The notes under the pieces are model-generated. The model was not told the DNA's origin. It did no database searches and was given only the letters and a program-made list of their open reading frames with translations. The position numbers were made by a program, and so were the translations under genes. A stretch of DNA of 64,000 nt from contig NZ_BOOO01000036.1 of assembly GCF_016863275.1 (NCBI RefSeq), positions 124,001-188,000 on the forward strand, in the 5' to 3' direction. The DNA comes from Planotetraspora mira. Lineage in GTDB: Bacteria; Actinomycetota; Actinomycetes; Streptosporangiales; Streptosporangiaceae. Numbering within the stretch: position 1 is the first letter of the stretch; each line of letters begins with the position of its first letter. Of this stretch, positions 1 through 9,623 are shown piece by piece.

Positions 1-381
1 GGAGATGATGATCGCGGTTCCGGCCAGCTCCAGGGTCGCCGGCACGAACTCGGCCAGGTCGTCGCCGACCGGGCGGTGACTCTGCTGGCTCATCCCGAGG
101 TCGCCGTGCAGCAGGCCCTCCAGATGCAGCAGGTACTGCTCCGGGAGCGGCCGGTCGAGGCCGTGGTCGGTCCGCCACTGGGCCACGATGGCGGGGTCTC
201 CCAGCGCCTGCTGGCCGAGGTTGGCCGAGACGGGGTCGCCGGGGACCAGGTTGGTCAGCACGAACGTGACCAGCGTGATGGCGAGCGCGAGCAGCAGCGC
301 GATGGCCACCCTGCGGGCCAGGAAGCGGACCAGGGGCCTCCGGGAGCCGCGCGGTCCCCGTCCGGTACGGCCGCGCCGCAC
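1..381 (-). CDS. Peptide ABC transporter permease, DppB/OppB type (partial)
   Basis: N-terminal 127 residues of an inner-membrane permease of a dipeptide/oligopeptide ABC importer; the rest runs off the left edge. After a basic stretch comes one long hydrophobic helix (VAIALLLALAITLVTFVL), then the PGDPV motif and the GDLGMS segment typical of DppB. Start chosen at GTG 381, with an AGGGG about 12 nt upstream; the earlier in-frame codons overlap or abut the solute-binding-protein stop. It lies 43 nt downstream of that gene on the same strand, so both belong to one importer operon. Substrate (peptide, nickel or another solute) cannot be told from this. Confidence 0.85.
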   Translation of the reverse strand, partial: MRRGRTGRGPRGSRRPLVRFLARRVAIALLLALAITLVTFVLTNLVPGDPVSANLGQQALGDPAIVAQWRTDHGLDRPLPEQYLLHLEGLLHGDLGMSQQSHRPVGDDLAEFVPATLELAGTAIIIS

Positions 382-424
382 GGGGGCCGTGGGCCCCTGC
401 GCGGCCGTACCGGACTCGGGCTCG

Positions 425-2020
425 TTACTTGGCGCCGAGGCTGGCGACATCGACGGTCCACACGGGGTTGTACGCCAGGCCGGTGACGGACGCGGCCGTC
501 ACGATGTTCTGGCTGGGCTGGATGAGGGGGACGAAGGGGCCGGAGGCGTTGAGCTTCGTCTGGATGTCGGCGTAGGCCTGCTTCCTGGCGTCGTCGCCGA
601 GGGTCGTGGCCGCCTTGTCGCCGGCCGCCTCGAGCTCCTTGTCGGCTCCCGCCTTCCAGCCGGATCGCAGGCCGACGAGCTTGCCGGGGAGGAAGGCCAG
701 GTAGTCGCTGGGGTCCGGGTAGTCGGGCCCCCAGTACCAGAGGCCGAGCTCCTCCTTGCCGTTGCGGTAGTTGTCCAGGGCCGTGGTGACCGGCGCGGGG
801 GCCAGCTCCACGTTGATGCCGACCTCCTTGAGGTTGGCCTGGATCCGCTCGGCCAGCGGCTGGAAGGACAGGCCGTTCACGGTCAGCTCGCTCGGGTACT
901 CCAGCTTGACCGTCGGGTTGCTCTGGCCGCTCGACTGGAGCGCGGCCTTGGCGCCCTCGACGTCACGCTTGGCGACCTGGTCGGGCGGCAGCGCGCCGAG
1001 CAGCATCGACGGGATCACGCCGGGGGCCTGCACCGACCCTTCGCCCGCCAGTTCGAGCAGGCCCGCGTAGTCGACGCCCTTGCGGACGGCCTCGGCGAAC
1101 CCGGGGCTCGAGGTGACCTTGCTGACCGACGCGTCCTGGTTGGCCAGCAGGAAGATGACGTTGGCCGACGGCGTCTTGGTGACCTGGAGGCCGCCGGAGA
1201 TGGCGGACACCTGGTCGCCCGACAGGTTCAGCGCCACCTGGCTGTCGCCGCGCTGCACGTTGAGCTTCTGCGTGGCCGCCTCGACGTTGCGGATGACCAC
1301 CTTGTCGTAGACCGGCTTGTGCTCGCCCCAGTACTTCGTGTTCGCCTTGAGCACGACCTGGTTGCTGACGTTGAACGACTCGATCGTGTACGGCCCCGAG
1401 CCGGCGGAGGTCGAGTTCAGGTACTGCTCGGCCTTGTCGGTCGAGTCGGTGGTCGCCCCGTTGGCCTTGGCGACCTTGGAGTTGAGGATGCCGAGCGCCG
1501 GGTTGGGGAGCAGGAACGGCAGGGCGGGGTTGGGCGTCTTGGACGTCAGGGTGACCGTGGACTCGTCGGTCTTGGCGACGTCCACCCCGTCGAGGAGGAA
1601 GGACGGCGTGCCCTTCATGTCCCGCACCCGGGTCAGCGAGAACACCACGTCGTCGGCCGTGACGGGGGACCCGTCGGCGAAGGTCGCCCCCTTGCGCAGC
1701 TTCAGCGTGAGCGTGGTGCCGTCGGGCGACAGCTCGTACGACTCGGCGAGTGCCGGGACCGGCTTGGTGACGTCGGAACCGTCGAAGGTGAGCAGAGTGT
1801 CGTAGATCGCCTTGTCGACGATCAGGCCGGTGGGCTCGTAGGTGCGCCCGGGGTCGGCCGTCTTGAGGTCGAACGAGGTGTCGATCACGAGCGTCTTGCT
1901 CGCGGCGCCGCCTGAGGGCGTCGTGGACGAACCGCCGCCGGAGCAGGCGGCGAGGGAGAGGAAGCCGGTGAGCAGCACCGGCAGCAGGGCTGCCTGCGCC
2001 TGCCGCGAACGGGTCGCCAT
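425..2020 (-). CDS. Peptide-type ABC transporter solute-binding lipoprotein
   Basis: Extracytoplasmic substrate receptor of the SBP family 5 (DppA/OppA class), 531 aa, the usual length. A lipoprotein signal is clear: basic n-region, hydrophobic h-region and lipobox LAAC followed by a Gly/Ser/Thr-rich tether. The body has the family 5 landmarks DPGRTYEP near the start and ADDVVFSL near the first third. Start is ATG 2020, preceded by GGAGGA at good spacing; a longer reading frame reaching 2107 is unlikely because it would hide the signal peptide. The permease follows at once downstream. The divergent Lrp-type gene at 2141 may control the operon, which would fit peptide or amino-acid uptake. Confidence 0.93.
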   Translation of the reverse strand: MATRSRQAQAALLPVLLTGFLSLAACSGGGSSTTPSGGAASKTLVIDTSFDLKTADPGRTYEPTGLIVDKAIYDTLLTFDGSDVTKPVPALAESYELSPDGTTLTLKLRKGATFADGSPVTADDVVFSLTRVRDMKGTPSFLLDGVDVAKTDESTVTLTSKTPNPALPFLLPNPALGILNSKVAKANGATTDSTDKAEQYLNSTSAGSGPYTIESFNVSNQVVLKANTKYWGEHKPVYDKVVIRNVEAATQKLNVQRGDSQVALNLSGDQVSAISGGLQVTKTPSANVIFLLANQDASVSKVTSSPGFAEAVRKGVDYAGLLELAGEGSVQAPGVIPSMLLGALPPDQVAKRDVEGAKAALQSSGQSNPTVKLEYPSELTVNGLSFQPLAERIQANLKEVGINVELAPAPVTTALDNYRNGKEELGLWYWGPDYPDPSDYLAFLPGKLVGLRSGWKAGADKELEAAGDKAATTLGDDARKQAYADIQTKLNASGPFVPLIQPSQNIVTAASVTGLAYNPVWTVDVASLGAK

Positions 2021-2140
2021 TTCTGTATCCTCCGAAAATGGACCGTGTAGACGTTTGGTCGCCGATCGTCCAGGATTGTCCGGCAGAAAGTCCAGCTCGT
2101 ACGGCAAAGCCGAGACGAAACGCCCACGGAGGATTAGACG

Positions 2141-2779
2141 ATGACCGAAACGTCAAGCAACCCGAGCACTGAGGGCGGCCCGCCTGGACGGATCGGCATC
2201 GGCCTGGAGCTCGACGCCACGCATCTGAAGATCCTCGAAGTGCTCCGGGAGAACGGGCGGATCTCCGTCGCGGCGCTCGCCGAGCGGGTCGGGATCTCGC
2301 GGGCGAACGCGTACACGCGCTTCGAGGCGCTGCGCGCCGACGGCGCGATCAGAAGGTTCACGGCCGAGATCGACCACACGCGTGCCGGGTTGGGCATCAC
2401 CGCGCTGATCTTCGTGACCGTCCGGCAGCAGATGTGGCGTCAGTTCCGTGCCCAACTCGCCCAGATGCCCGAGGTGGAGTACTGCGCGATCACCACGGGA
2501 CAGCACGACGCCATGATCCAGATCCGGGTGGCCGACGTCGCCGCGGTCCACACCATGGTCACCGATCGTCTGGCCAACATCCCGGCGGTCAAGGCGACCG
2601 AGACGGTCTTCATCCTCGACGAGGTGCTCAGACGGCCCTATGTCCTGCCGAGTGACCGCGGCCAGGGCCGGCCCGTGCGCCGTTCGGCCCCCGCCCCCGC
2701 GCAGGACCCCGTTCCCCTCGGCAAGCTGGGTTTCGTGGGCGCGGCGGAGGGCCGGGCGGGGCTCGGCAAGGAGTCGTGA
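2141..2779 (+). CDS. Lrp/AsnC-family transcriptional regulator
   Basis: 212 aa DNA-binding regulator. Residues about 27-75 form the AsnC-type helix-turn-helix (LEVLRENGRISVAALAERVG, then SRANAYTRF). The following 80 residues form the ligand-binding RAM domain, with the beta-strands around EYCAITTGQHDAMIQI. The C-terminal 45 residues are a Pro/Ala-rich extension beyond the usual 150 aa. Start ATG 2141 has GGAGG 10 nt upstream. It is divergent from the peptide importer with a 120-bp gap, so it probably senses an amino acid and acts on that promoter. This target is inferred from position only. Confidence 0.93.
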   Translation: MTETSSNPSTEGGPPGRIGIGLELDATHLKILEVLRENGRISVAALAERVGISRANAYTRFEALRADGAIRRFTAEIDHTRAGLGITALIFVTVRQQMWRQFRAQLAQMPEVEYCAITTGQHDAMIQIRVADVAAVHTMVTDRLANIPAVKATETVFILDEVLRRPYVLPSDRGQGRPVRRSAPAPAQDPVPLGKLGFVGAAEGRAGLGKES

Positions 2780-2849
2780 GCAGGCGTCCGTCGAGGCCCG
2801 GGCGCTGCCGGGGCCCGGGGCGGCCGAGATCCGCGCGTGCCGGTGGGCC

Positions 2850-3197
2850 TCAGCGAAGCTCGGTGCACACGCTGACGTGCGTCTCGTCGTCACCGGCGAA
2901 CTGGAACTCCTCGACCAGCCGCAGCCGGCCGTCGGGAAGGGCCTCGATGCGGCTGCTGCTCTGGCCGGCCGCCCGCTCACCCGTCCTGAGCAGGTGGACG
3001 TACGACAGCTGGATCCGGTCGGCGTCCCTGGTCCCCACGAACCGGCCGTGCTCCACCGTGTCCCCGGCGTAGCTGCCCCAGATCACCCCGCCCGCCTCCT
3101 CGTAGGCGAACTCGGTCGGCGCGTCGGCGTCGACGGAGCTGGACGTGGAGCTGACCATGGCGAATCGGCGGCCGTTGAGGAGGTCCTTGTCGTTCAC
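2850..3197 (-). CDS. Small calycin-like protein of unknown function
   Basis: 115 aa from GTG 3197, chosen because GGAG lies just upstream; an ATG reading back to 3287 gives a poor leader. The alternating polar and aromatic pattern (EFAYEEAGGVIWGSYAGD, then GRFVGTRDADRIQLSYVH, then LRLVEEFQF) looks like a small antiparallel beta-barrel. It resembles a family of about 110 aa that databases often mislabel N-acetylglutamate synthase. No catalytic motif is visible. It lies downstream of the ROK kinase on the same strand, with 168 nt between them. Confidence 0.72.
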   Translation of the reverse strand: MNDKDLLNGRRFAMVSSTSSSVDADAPTEFAYEEAGGVIWGSYAGDTVEHGRFVGTRDADRIQLSYVHLLRTGERAAGQSSSRIEALPDGRLRLVEEFQFAGDDETHVSVCTELR

Positions 3198-3365
3198 GTC
3201 TCCGCATCGTGCCGGACTTGCGGACTTCCGCAACCAGACCTGGACGTTTCGCTCACAAGTGGGCGATACACATGGTGATCCGTCCAAGTCTTCCGCCGGA
3301 CGGCCCGGTCCGCGAGATCACAAATGACCCGGGCCGCGAGATCTCAGGCAGCCCGGGCAGTGGGA

Positions 3366-4394
3366 TCAGCGGCCGACGGTCTCGCTGAGGGCGGCCAGCG
3401 CGGCGCCGCGTGCGCCCGCCATGTCGAGGTCCTCCACGAGCGACACGGTCGCCACCTGCCGCTGCTCCTCGCGGAGAAGCGTGTGCTCGCGCACCTTCTC
3501 GAGGAACCACTCGCGGAAGTGCGGCGCGGCCTCGACCACGCCGCCACCCACGAAGTAGGCGTCGGGGTCGGTGAAGTTGGCCGCGATCGTGAACAGCCGC
3601 CCGATCGCCATCGCCTGCTGCCCGAAGACCTTGAGCGCGAGCCCGTCGCCGTTCTCGGCGTAGCCGCGCAGCAGCTTGGCGGCCTTGCCGATCGGCTCGA
3701 CCCGCGCCAGCTCGTGGTCGGGGAACCGGGACAGCCAGTACGGCAGGAGGTTCTTCTCGATGCCGGTCAGGGAGGCGACGCTCTCGGCGTCACCGGCGAA
3801 CCCGCAGTTGCAGGCGGGCAGCGGCTGACCGTCCTCGAGCAGGCCGTGCATCGGGATGTGGACGTGGCCGAGTTCGCCGGCCATTCCGGCGGACCCCTTC
3901 ACCACCTGGCCCGACTCGATGACGCCGCCGCCGAGCCCGGTGCCCACGATGGCGGAGACCGAGGAGTTGTCCCAGGCGTCGTCACCGAAGCGGACGTGAT
4001 GGGTGTAGAGAGCGGCGGCGTTCCCGTCGTTGTTGTAGACGACGGGCAGGCCCAGCCGGGCTTCGAGTGCGCCCCGGAAGTCGTAGCCGTACCAGCCGGG
4101 GTCGACGAAGTTCGTGGCGCCCTTCGAGGAGATCACGCCGTTGGCGCTGGCGGGCCCGGGAGTGTCCAGGCCCACGGCGCGGACCTGCTCCACGGCGGTG
4201 CCGGTGACGTCGAGCACGTTGTGCAGGGCGAGCACGAGTTGCTCCACGGCGGTCTCGGGGCCCTCCCGGACGAGACTGGGAGTCTCGACCAGACGGTCCA
4301 CCAGGAACCGCCCCGAGGCGTCGAGGACCGTCGCGTTGTTGCTGGTACCGCCGTTGTCCAGGCCGACGACGACCCAGGACCCTGCATCTGCCAT
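3366..4394 (-). CDS. ROK-family sugar kinase
   Basis: 342 aa cytoplasmic kinase of the ROK fold (glucokinase, N-acetylglucosamine or N-acetylmannosamine kinase class). The N-terminal phosphate loop is GLDNGGT (residues 11-17). Catalytic Asp123 sits in NNDGNAA, the second phosphate loop is GTGLGGG (151-157), and GELGH (173-177) supplies sugar-contacting Glu and the zinc His. The zinc motif CxCGxxGCxE reads CNCGFAGDAE at 195-204, so the third Cys is Asp; metal binding may be weakened or different. Start ATG 4394 has AAGGA upstream. It is divergent from the phosphodiesterase gene at 4634. The sugar specificity cannot be assigned. Confidence 0.9.
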   Translation of the reverse strand: MADAGSWVVVGLDNGGTSNNATVLDASGRFLVDRLVETPSLVREGPETAVEQLVLALHNVLDVTGTAVEQVRAVGLDTPGPASANGVISSKGATNFVDPGWYGYDFRGALEARLGLPVVYNNDGNAAALYTHHVRFGDDAWDNSSVSAIVGTGLGGGVIESGQVVKGSAGMAGELGHVHIPMHGLLEDGQPLPACNCGFAGDAESVASLTGIEKNLLPYWLSRFPDHELARVEPIGKAAKLLRGYAENGDGLALKVFGQQAMAIGRLFTIAANFTDPDAYFVGGGVVEAAPHFREWFLEKVREHTLLREEQRQVATVSLVEDLDMAGARGAALAALSETVGR

Positions 4395-4633
4395 TGGGGG
4401 AGTTCCTTCTGTCCGCGCTTGTCAGAGCAGAGACTACGAGAGATCTTGCGCCCAGCACAGCCCGTGCTCGCAGCCGTCGCCCGCCCGATGGGGCTGACAT
4501 GTCCAGGTGGAGCGGCTTTACAGAAACTGTGTTGGGTTTCGCGATGCGATGTCCTCGCCAGGACTTCTGGAACGGTACATAGTGGGTCCGTCCCTGCAAT
4601 CCCTTGATTCGACCCCTACCCCGGGTGGCGGCC

Positions 4634-5581
4634 ATGGCTGTAGTCGGCACGTGGAACCTCGAGAACCTCTACCGTCCGGGCGGCGAGTACGGCCCGCGCG
4701 ACCCGGCGGCCTACGAGGCCAAGCTCAAGGCGCTGAGCGCAACGATCACCAGGATCTCGCCCGACGTCCTCGGCGTCGAGGAGGTCGGGGATCCGGCCGC
4801 CCTCGACGACCTGGTCGCCCTCCTCGACGGGGAGTGGCACGTCGCGCTCTCGCGGCATCCCGACCCGCGCGGCATCCGCGTCGGCTTCGTCAGCAGGTTC
4901 CCTCTCCAGGTGCTCCACGACCTCGCCGCCTTCTCCCATCCGCTGGCGCCCGTCCAGGCGGACGACACGGGGGCGACCACCTTCCAGACCAGCCGCGGCG
5001 TGCTGGCCGTACGCGTGGAGCCCCGACAGGGGACGGCGCTCGACGTCGTGGTCTGCCACCTCAAGTCGAAGCTGCTGTCCTTCCCCGGCAGGCGCTTCCA
5101 GCCGCGTGACGAGCAGGAGCGGGCCAGGTTCGGCGCGTACGCGCTCTACCGGCGCAGCGCCGAGGCCGTCACCGTGCGGACCCTGGCCGACCGGCTGCTC
5201 GACCGGCAGGGCGGGACGCGCAACGTCATCGTGCTCGGCGATCTCAACGACGAGCCCGAAGCGGCCACCACCCAGATCCTGCTCGGCCCGCCCGGCTCGG
5301 AGATCGGCACGGTGGGGGAGCGACGGCCGGACAAGGGCGACGCGACGCGCCTGTGGAACCTCGCGCCGCTCATCCCCGAGGACGAGCGGCACTCGCGCGT
5401 CTATCACGGCCGCGGCGAACTGATCGACCACATCCTGGTCAGCCGGGCCGTCCTGGACCGGGTGGAGTCGGTCCGGTCGGTGGTCGACCACGGGTTGCCG
5501 TCGGTCGGCGACGAGCCCGCGGCGCGCCGGGACGCGGCCGACTCCGACCACGCGCCGATCGTCGCCACACTGTCGATCTGA
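4634..5581 (+). CDS. Endonuclease/exonuclease/phosphatase-family hydrolase
   Basis: 315 aa metal-dependent phosphoesterase of the EEP (DNase I-like) fold. Landmarks in order are TWNLENLY with the metal Asn/Glu, GVEEVGD with the catalytic Glu, VCHLKSK, VLGDLNDEPE with the Asp/Asn pair, and the terminal SDHAPIVA with the catalytic Asp-His pair. All catalytic positions are present. ATG 4634 is preferred over an upstream frame start at 4604 because the core begins directly with AVVGTWNLENL. There is no signal peptide, so it is probably intracellular. The substrate (nucleic acid, sphingolipid or inositol phosphate) is not visible. Confidence 0.88.
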   Translation: MAVVGTWNLENLYRPGGEYGPRDPAAYEAKLKALSATITRISPDVLGVEEVGDPAALDDLVALLDGEWHVALSRHPDPRGIRVGFVSRFPLQVLHDLAAFSHPLAPVQADDTGATTFQTSRGVLAVRVEPRQGTALDVVVCHLKSKLLSFPGRRFQPRDEQERARFGAYALYRRSAEAVTVRTLADRLLDRQGGTRNVIVLGDLNDEPEAATTQILLGPPGSEIGTVGERRPDKGDATRLWNLAPLIPEDERHSRVYHGRGELIDHILVSRAVLDRVESVRSVVDHGLPSVGDEPAARRDAADSDHAPIVATLSI

Positions 5582-5590
5582 CCGGGGCGC

Positions 5591-6691
5591 CTACGCGATC
5601 GTCTGCCACCAGGCGTCCACGGGCGGCGGGTCGTCCACGCTCACCCGCTCGCCCGGCCGGGGCACGATGAGCCGGACGTCGCGCGCCTTCGCCTCCTGCC
5701 AGAGCCGGTCGATCGGCTCGCTCCAGGCGTGATAGGAGAGGTTGAACGTCCCCCAGTGCACCGGGAGGAGCACACCCGCGCGCACGTCGAGATGCGTGAG
5801 GATCGCCTCCTCCGGCGTCATGTGGATGTCCGGCCAGCCGGGGCTGTACGCGCCGATCTGGATGAGGGACAGGTCGAAGGGGCCGTGCTCCTCGCCGATC
5901 TCCGCGTACCCGGAGAAGTAGCCCGAGTCGCCGCTGTAGAAGACCCGCCTGCGCTCGCCGGCCACCACCCACGAGGCCCAGAGGGTCCGGTCGCGGGTGA
6001 ACGCGCGGCCGGAGAAATGCTGGGCGGCGGTCGCGACGAAGCGCAGCCCGGCGACCGAGGCCTCCTCGTTCCAGTCGAGTTCGATGATCCGGGACGCGGG
6101 CACCTTCCACCGCTGCAGATGGGCGCCCACCCCCAGCGGCACGAGGAACGGCGCGGACCCCGCGCGGGTCAGCGCCCGGACGGTCTCCAGGTCGAGATGG
6201 TCGTAGTGGTCATGGGAGATCACGATGGCGTCGACCTCGGGCAGGTCGTGCAGGGGCACCGGGACCGGATGCAACCGGCGCGGGCCGACCAGCGTGGAGG
6301 GCGAGCAGCGGTCGCTCCACACCGGGTCGAACAGCACCCGCCTGCCCTCGATCTCCACAAGTGCCGAGGAGTGGCCGTACCAGATGACGTCCAGATCGCT
6401 CTCGGGCGCGCGGGAGGGCGTCATCAGAGGCACCGGCAGCCGGGGAGTGCGCCGCTGCTTCCCGAAGATCATCTCGCGGGCGACCCGGTTGACCGTGCCG
6501 GGCGGCAGGATCGGGCTGGGGTTGCCGTTCCTGAACGCGCCGTCGCGGAACTGGGGCGACCGCTTGACCCGCCGGGCCCTGTCGCCCGACGGCCGTGAGC
6601 CGAGGGCGGCCGAGACTCCGCGCAGGGCGTATCCGGCGGCGCCGAGCGCCAGCGCTCCGGCGGCCAGGCGCCACATCCGCCCGTCAGCCAT
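5591..6691 (-). CDS. MBL-fold metallo-hydrolase, NAPE-PLD/RomA-like
   Basis: About 366 aa metallo-beta-lactamase-fold hydrolase. The zinc motif HxHxDH is SHDHYDHLD, preceded by WYGHSS and the strand RVLFDPVWSDRCSP. Later zinc ligands lie in AAQHFSGRAF, YSGDSGYF and PVHWGTF, the pattern of the NAPE-PLD/RomA subfamily. The N-terminus has a hydrophobic helix (LAAGALALGAAGYAL), probably a membrane anchor. Start taken at ATG 6691. A TTG at 6754 with GCGGG upstream would add 21 residues, and AAGGAG near 6718 leaves the choice open. The stop is 9 nt from the convergent EEP gene. Confidence 0.88.
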   Translation of the reverse strand: MADGRMWRLAAGALALGAAGYALRGVSAALGSRPSGDRARRVKRSPQFRDGAFRNGNPSPILPPGTVNRVAREMIFGKQRRTPRLPVPLMTPSRAPESDLDVIWYGHSSALVEIEGRRVLFDPVWSDRCSPSTLVGPRRLHPVPVPLHDLPEVDAIVISHDHYDHLDLETVRALTRAGSAPFLVPLGVGAHLQRWKVPASRIIELDWNEEASVAGLRFVATAAQHFSGRAFTRDRTLWASWVVAGERRRVFYSGDSGYFSGYAEIGEEHGPFDLSLIQIGAYSPGWPDIHMTPEEAILTHLDVRAGVLLPVHWGTFNLSYHAWSEPIDRLWQEAKARDVRLIVPRPGERVSVDDPPPVDAWWQTIA

Positions 6692-6797
6692 GGTGGACTG
6701 CCATAGAACTCGCTCCTTGTGGGGGACCGGGGATGGTTCGATCAGCCTAGACAATTTCCCGCCATGCTCCGCCCGCGGGCGACGGGCAGGCGCAGGG

Positions 6798-7415
6798 TCA
6801 GCGGCGGCGGGGCAGGCGCAGGGTCAGCAACTTCGCCCGCGGCGCGACCCGCCCGGCCAGCGCGAACAACGCCTCGGTGCGGCTGTTGTCGGTGTCGAGA
6901 TGGGTGAAGAGGTTCACTCCGAGGTAGAACGTGATGGCCGCGTACGCCAGGTCGCGCGGCGGCAGGAGCTTGGCCAGGGGGGATCCGCCGATGATCCGGT
7001 CGAGCGTGTGCTCGACGAAATCGATCCACGGCCCGGCCCGCTCGATGATCTCCTTGCGCAGTTCGGGACGGGCGATGCTCGCGCCGACGAGTTCGGAGAA
7101 CAGCGTGATGTGGCCGCCCTCGATGTCGGCCCGGTAGATGGCGGTCGCGATCTCGGCCAGTTCCTCCAGGGTTCGCGCACCCGCCACCGCCTCCTGGTAG
7201 GCGCTCATCCGCTGCTCGGAAGAGCGGTCGAGCGCGGCGAGCAGCAGGGGGTCGACGCCGCCGAAGTGGTAGAAGACGAGCGCCGAGTTGACCTCGGCGG
7301 CTCGGGCGATCGTGCGTGCGCTGGTTCCGGCGTACCCCTCGGTGCGCAGCGTCTCGGCCGCGGCCTCGATGAGCCGCTCGCGCGTCTCCGCGCCCGGTTG
7401 CTGCTTCCCGGTCAT
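6798..7415 (-). CDS. TetR/AcrR-family repressor
   Basis: 205 aa. The TetR helix-turn-helix lies at residues 10-55 (RERLIEAAAETLRTEGYAGTSARTIARAAEVNSALVFYHFG). The C-terminal all-helical ligand and dimer domain contains RPELRKEIIERAGPWIDF. Divergent from the membrane operon starting at 7510. The 94-bp gap holds one long perfect dyad at 7460-7483, the obvious operator, so it probably represses itself and the membrane operon. The downstream MBL gene on the same strand starts about 105 nt after its stop. Confidence 0.93.
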   Translation of the reverse strand: MTGKQQPGAETRERLIEAAAETLRTEGYAGTSARTIARAAEVNSALVFYHFGGVDPLLLAALDRSSEQRMSAYQEAVAGARTLEELAEIATAIYRADIEGGHITLFSELVGASIARPELRKEIIERAGPWIDFVEHTLDRIIGGSPLAKLLPPRDLAYAAITFYLGVNLFTHLDTDNSRTEALFALAGRVAPRAKLLTLRLPRRR

Positions 7416-7459
7416 GGCGACTCCCTCTTGACATGACAGCCGACGGTGCCTTCATCATA

Positions 7460-7483
7460 CGGTTTAATCAATCGATTAAACCG
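7460..7483. promoter_or_regulatory. Perfect dyad operator for TetR repressor
   Basis: Two perfect 10-bp arms, CGGTTTAATC and its complement, are separated by AATC. It lies 44 nt upstream of the TetR start and 26 nt upstream of the divergent operon start. The AT-rich arms stand out in this GC-rich DNA. This is the layout of an autoregulating TetR operator covering both promoters. Confidence 0.8.
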
Positions 7484-7509
7484 ATCGATCAATCCCGATG
7501 GGAGTACCG

Positions 7510-8385
7510 ATGGATCCCGACGACCACAGGAGCGCGCGACTGCTCCTCGCGGCCGTGCTCGCCGGTCTCTTCGCCGCGCTGCTGCTCTACCGCGTGCTTC
7601 ATGCCGGGCACCTGGAGCAGACCGTGCTGTTCTACGTGGGCATTCCGGCGGTCATCGCCCTCACCGTGGCACTGACCGCCCGCCCGAAGAGCGCCACGGG
7701 CCTGATCATGTCGGTGATCACCATCGGGCTCGCCCTCGCGGGGCCGCTGCTCAACGAGGGCATCGTCTGCCTGCTCATGGCGGCGCCGATCTTCTACTTC
7801 ATCGGCTTCCTCATCGGAGGAGTCCTGGACTGGGTGGCCAGGGGAAGGAGGCGGGAACACGCGCTGGTGGCCGTTCCGCTCCTCCTCGGCCTGGCCTTAC
7901 AGGGCGGCTCGTCCACGCCGCACCTCGAGGAGGTGCGCGCGACCCGCATCGCGGCACCGGGCGCCGACATCGAGGGCGCGCTCGCGCGCACCCCGGTCTT
8001 CCGCCCGTTCGACTCGCTGTTCCTCAAAGCGGGTTTCCCCCGGCCGCTCGCCTCGGACGGCCAGGGTCTCCAGATCGGCGACACCCGGAAGATCACGTTC
8101 ACGCCGCGCAGGCCGCTGGGCATCGGGGCGCCGCCCGAGCCGCGCTCCATGACGTTGCGGGTCAGCGCGCTCGCCTCCGGGCGCGTCGTGTTCGCCGTGG
8201 TGGAGGACACGACGCTGGCCCGCTGGCTCGACCTGCGCGAGGCCGACTTCCGCTGGCAGGGCGAACGCCTGGAGGTGACGCTGCGCTACCGCCGCACCTT
8301 CGACCCGGGATGGTACTTCGGCCCGCTCCAGCGGTACGCCCTCTCGGAGGCGGCCGGCTACCTCGCCGCCACCTTCACCTCATGA
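7510..8385 (+). CDS. Polytopic membrane protein with C-terminal extracytoplasmic or soluble domain, unknown function
   Basis: 291 aa. Four hydrophobic segments in the first 130 residues (LLLAAVLAGLFAALLLY; VLFYVGIPAVIALTVAL; GLIMSVITIGLALAGPLL; LLMAAPIFYFIGFLIGG) are followed by about 150 residues of soluble domain with no recognised motif. Start ATG 7510 is preferred over ATG 7498 because GGGAG sits 5 nt before it. The stop overlaps the next gene by ATGA, so the two are translationally coupled. Both are probably controlled by the divergent TetR through the 7460-7483 dyad. Confidence 0.8.
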   Translation: MDPDDHRSARLLLAAVLAGLFAALLLYRVLHAGHLEQTVLFYVGIPAVIALTVALTARPKSATGLIMSVITIGLALAGPLLNEGIVCLLMAAPIFYFIGFLIGGVLDWVARGRRREHALVAVPLLLGLALQGGSSTPHLEEVRATRIAAPGADIEGALARTPVFRPFDSLFLKAGFPRPLASDGQGLQIGDTRKITFTPRRPLGIGAPPEPRSMTLRVSALASGRVVFAVVEDTTLARWLDLREADFRWQGERLEVTLRYRRTFDPGWYFGPLQRYALSEAAGYLAATFTS

Positions 8386-9623
8386 TCGCCCTCATCCGGG
8401 CGCTGGCCCTGCTCGGCCCCGTCGCCGCGCTCTGGTTCGCCCTGGCCGTACGGCGCCCGGCAGGCCGGGACGTCGCGGCCGTGATCGTCGCAACGGCGTG
8501 GAACCTCCTCACCCTCGCGGCGGTCAACGAGGTCGCCCTGGCCGCCGGATGGTGGACCTTCCACGCGGACGGGGCCGTCGTCGCGGGGACGCCCGCGGAC
8601 CTGCTCATCGGCTGGGCACTGCTGTGGGGCGCCCTGCCCGCCCACGCCGCCAGGAGCCTCCCGCTGCCGCTGACCGTCGCCGTGCTCACCTGGGCCGACC
8701 TCGCGCTGATGCCGCTGACCGCTCCCGTGGTGCGGCTCGGGCCCGGCTGGCTGTACGGCGAGGCCCTGGCGGTGGCGCTGTGCCTCGTCCCGGGCCTCCT
8801 ACTGGCCCGCTGGACCCGAGACGACCGGCGGCTGCCCTGGCGGGCCGCGGCCCAGGTCGTGCTCGCCGGCGGCCTGATGCTGGGCCTGCCGGTGGCGCTC
8901 ACCGGCGTGTGGCGCCAGCCCGCGTGGGTGATCGGGCTGTTCGCGCAGCTCCTGGCCGCCCCGATGACGCTCGGCCTGGCCGCCGTGCGGGAGTTCGCGT
9001 GGGCGGGCGGCACGCCGGTGCCGTACGACCCGCCGCGCCGCCTGGCGACCGGCGGGCCGTACGCCTACGTCCGCAACCCGATGCAGGTGTCCATGGCCGC
9101 GAGTTTCCTGCTGCTCGGCGCGCTGGACGTGAGCTTCCTCGCCGCGGCGGTCGTCGCCGTCGCCTACGGCGCGGGCCTGGCCGCATGGCACGAGGGCGAG
9201 CAGCTCGCCGCCCGGCACGGGGAGGCGTGGGTGGGCTACCAGGCCCGGGTGCGCCCCTGGTGGCCGCGCCTGCGCCCGCATCCGGAGACGCCGCACGCCG
9301 TCGTGTACGTCGCGGAGGGATGCGAGCAGTGCCGCGCGCTCGGCCGGTGGATCGCCCGGCGCCGCCCCGTGGCCCTGCACCTGTGCGCCGCCGAGGACCA
9401 CCCGCACGGCATCCGCCGCATGACCTACGAGCGGTCCGACGGGGTGCGCGCCCAGGGCGTCGCCGCGTTCGCGCACACCGCAGGCCACCTCCACCTCGGC
9501 TGGGCCCTGATGGGCTGGATCCTGCTGCTCCCCGGGATCGCCTGGTTCGCGCAGCTCTGTGCGGACGCCCTCGGCGCGGGCCCCCGCACCGTCACGCGGC
9601 GGCAGCCGTACGAGCCGGGGAGC

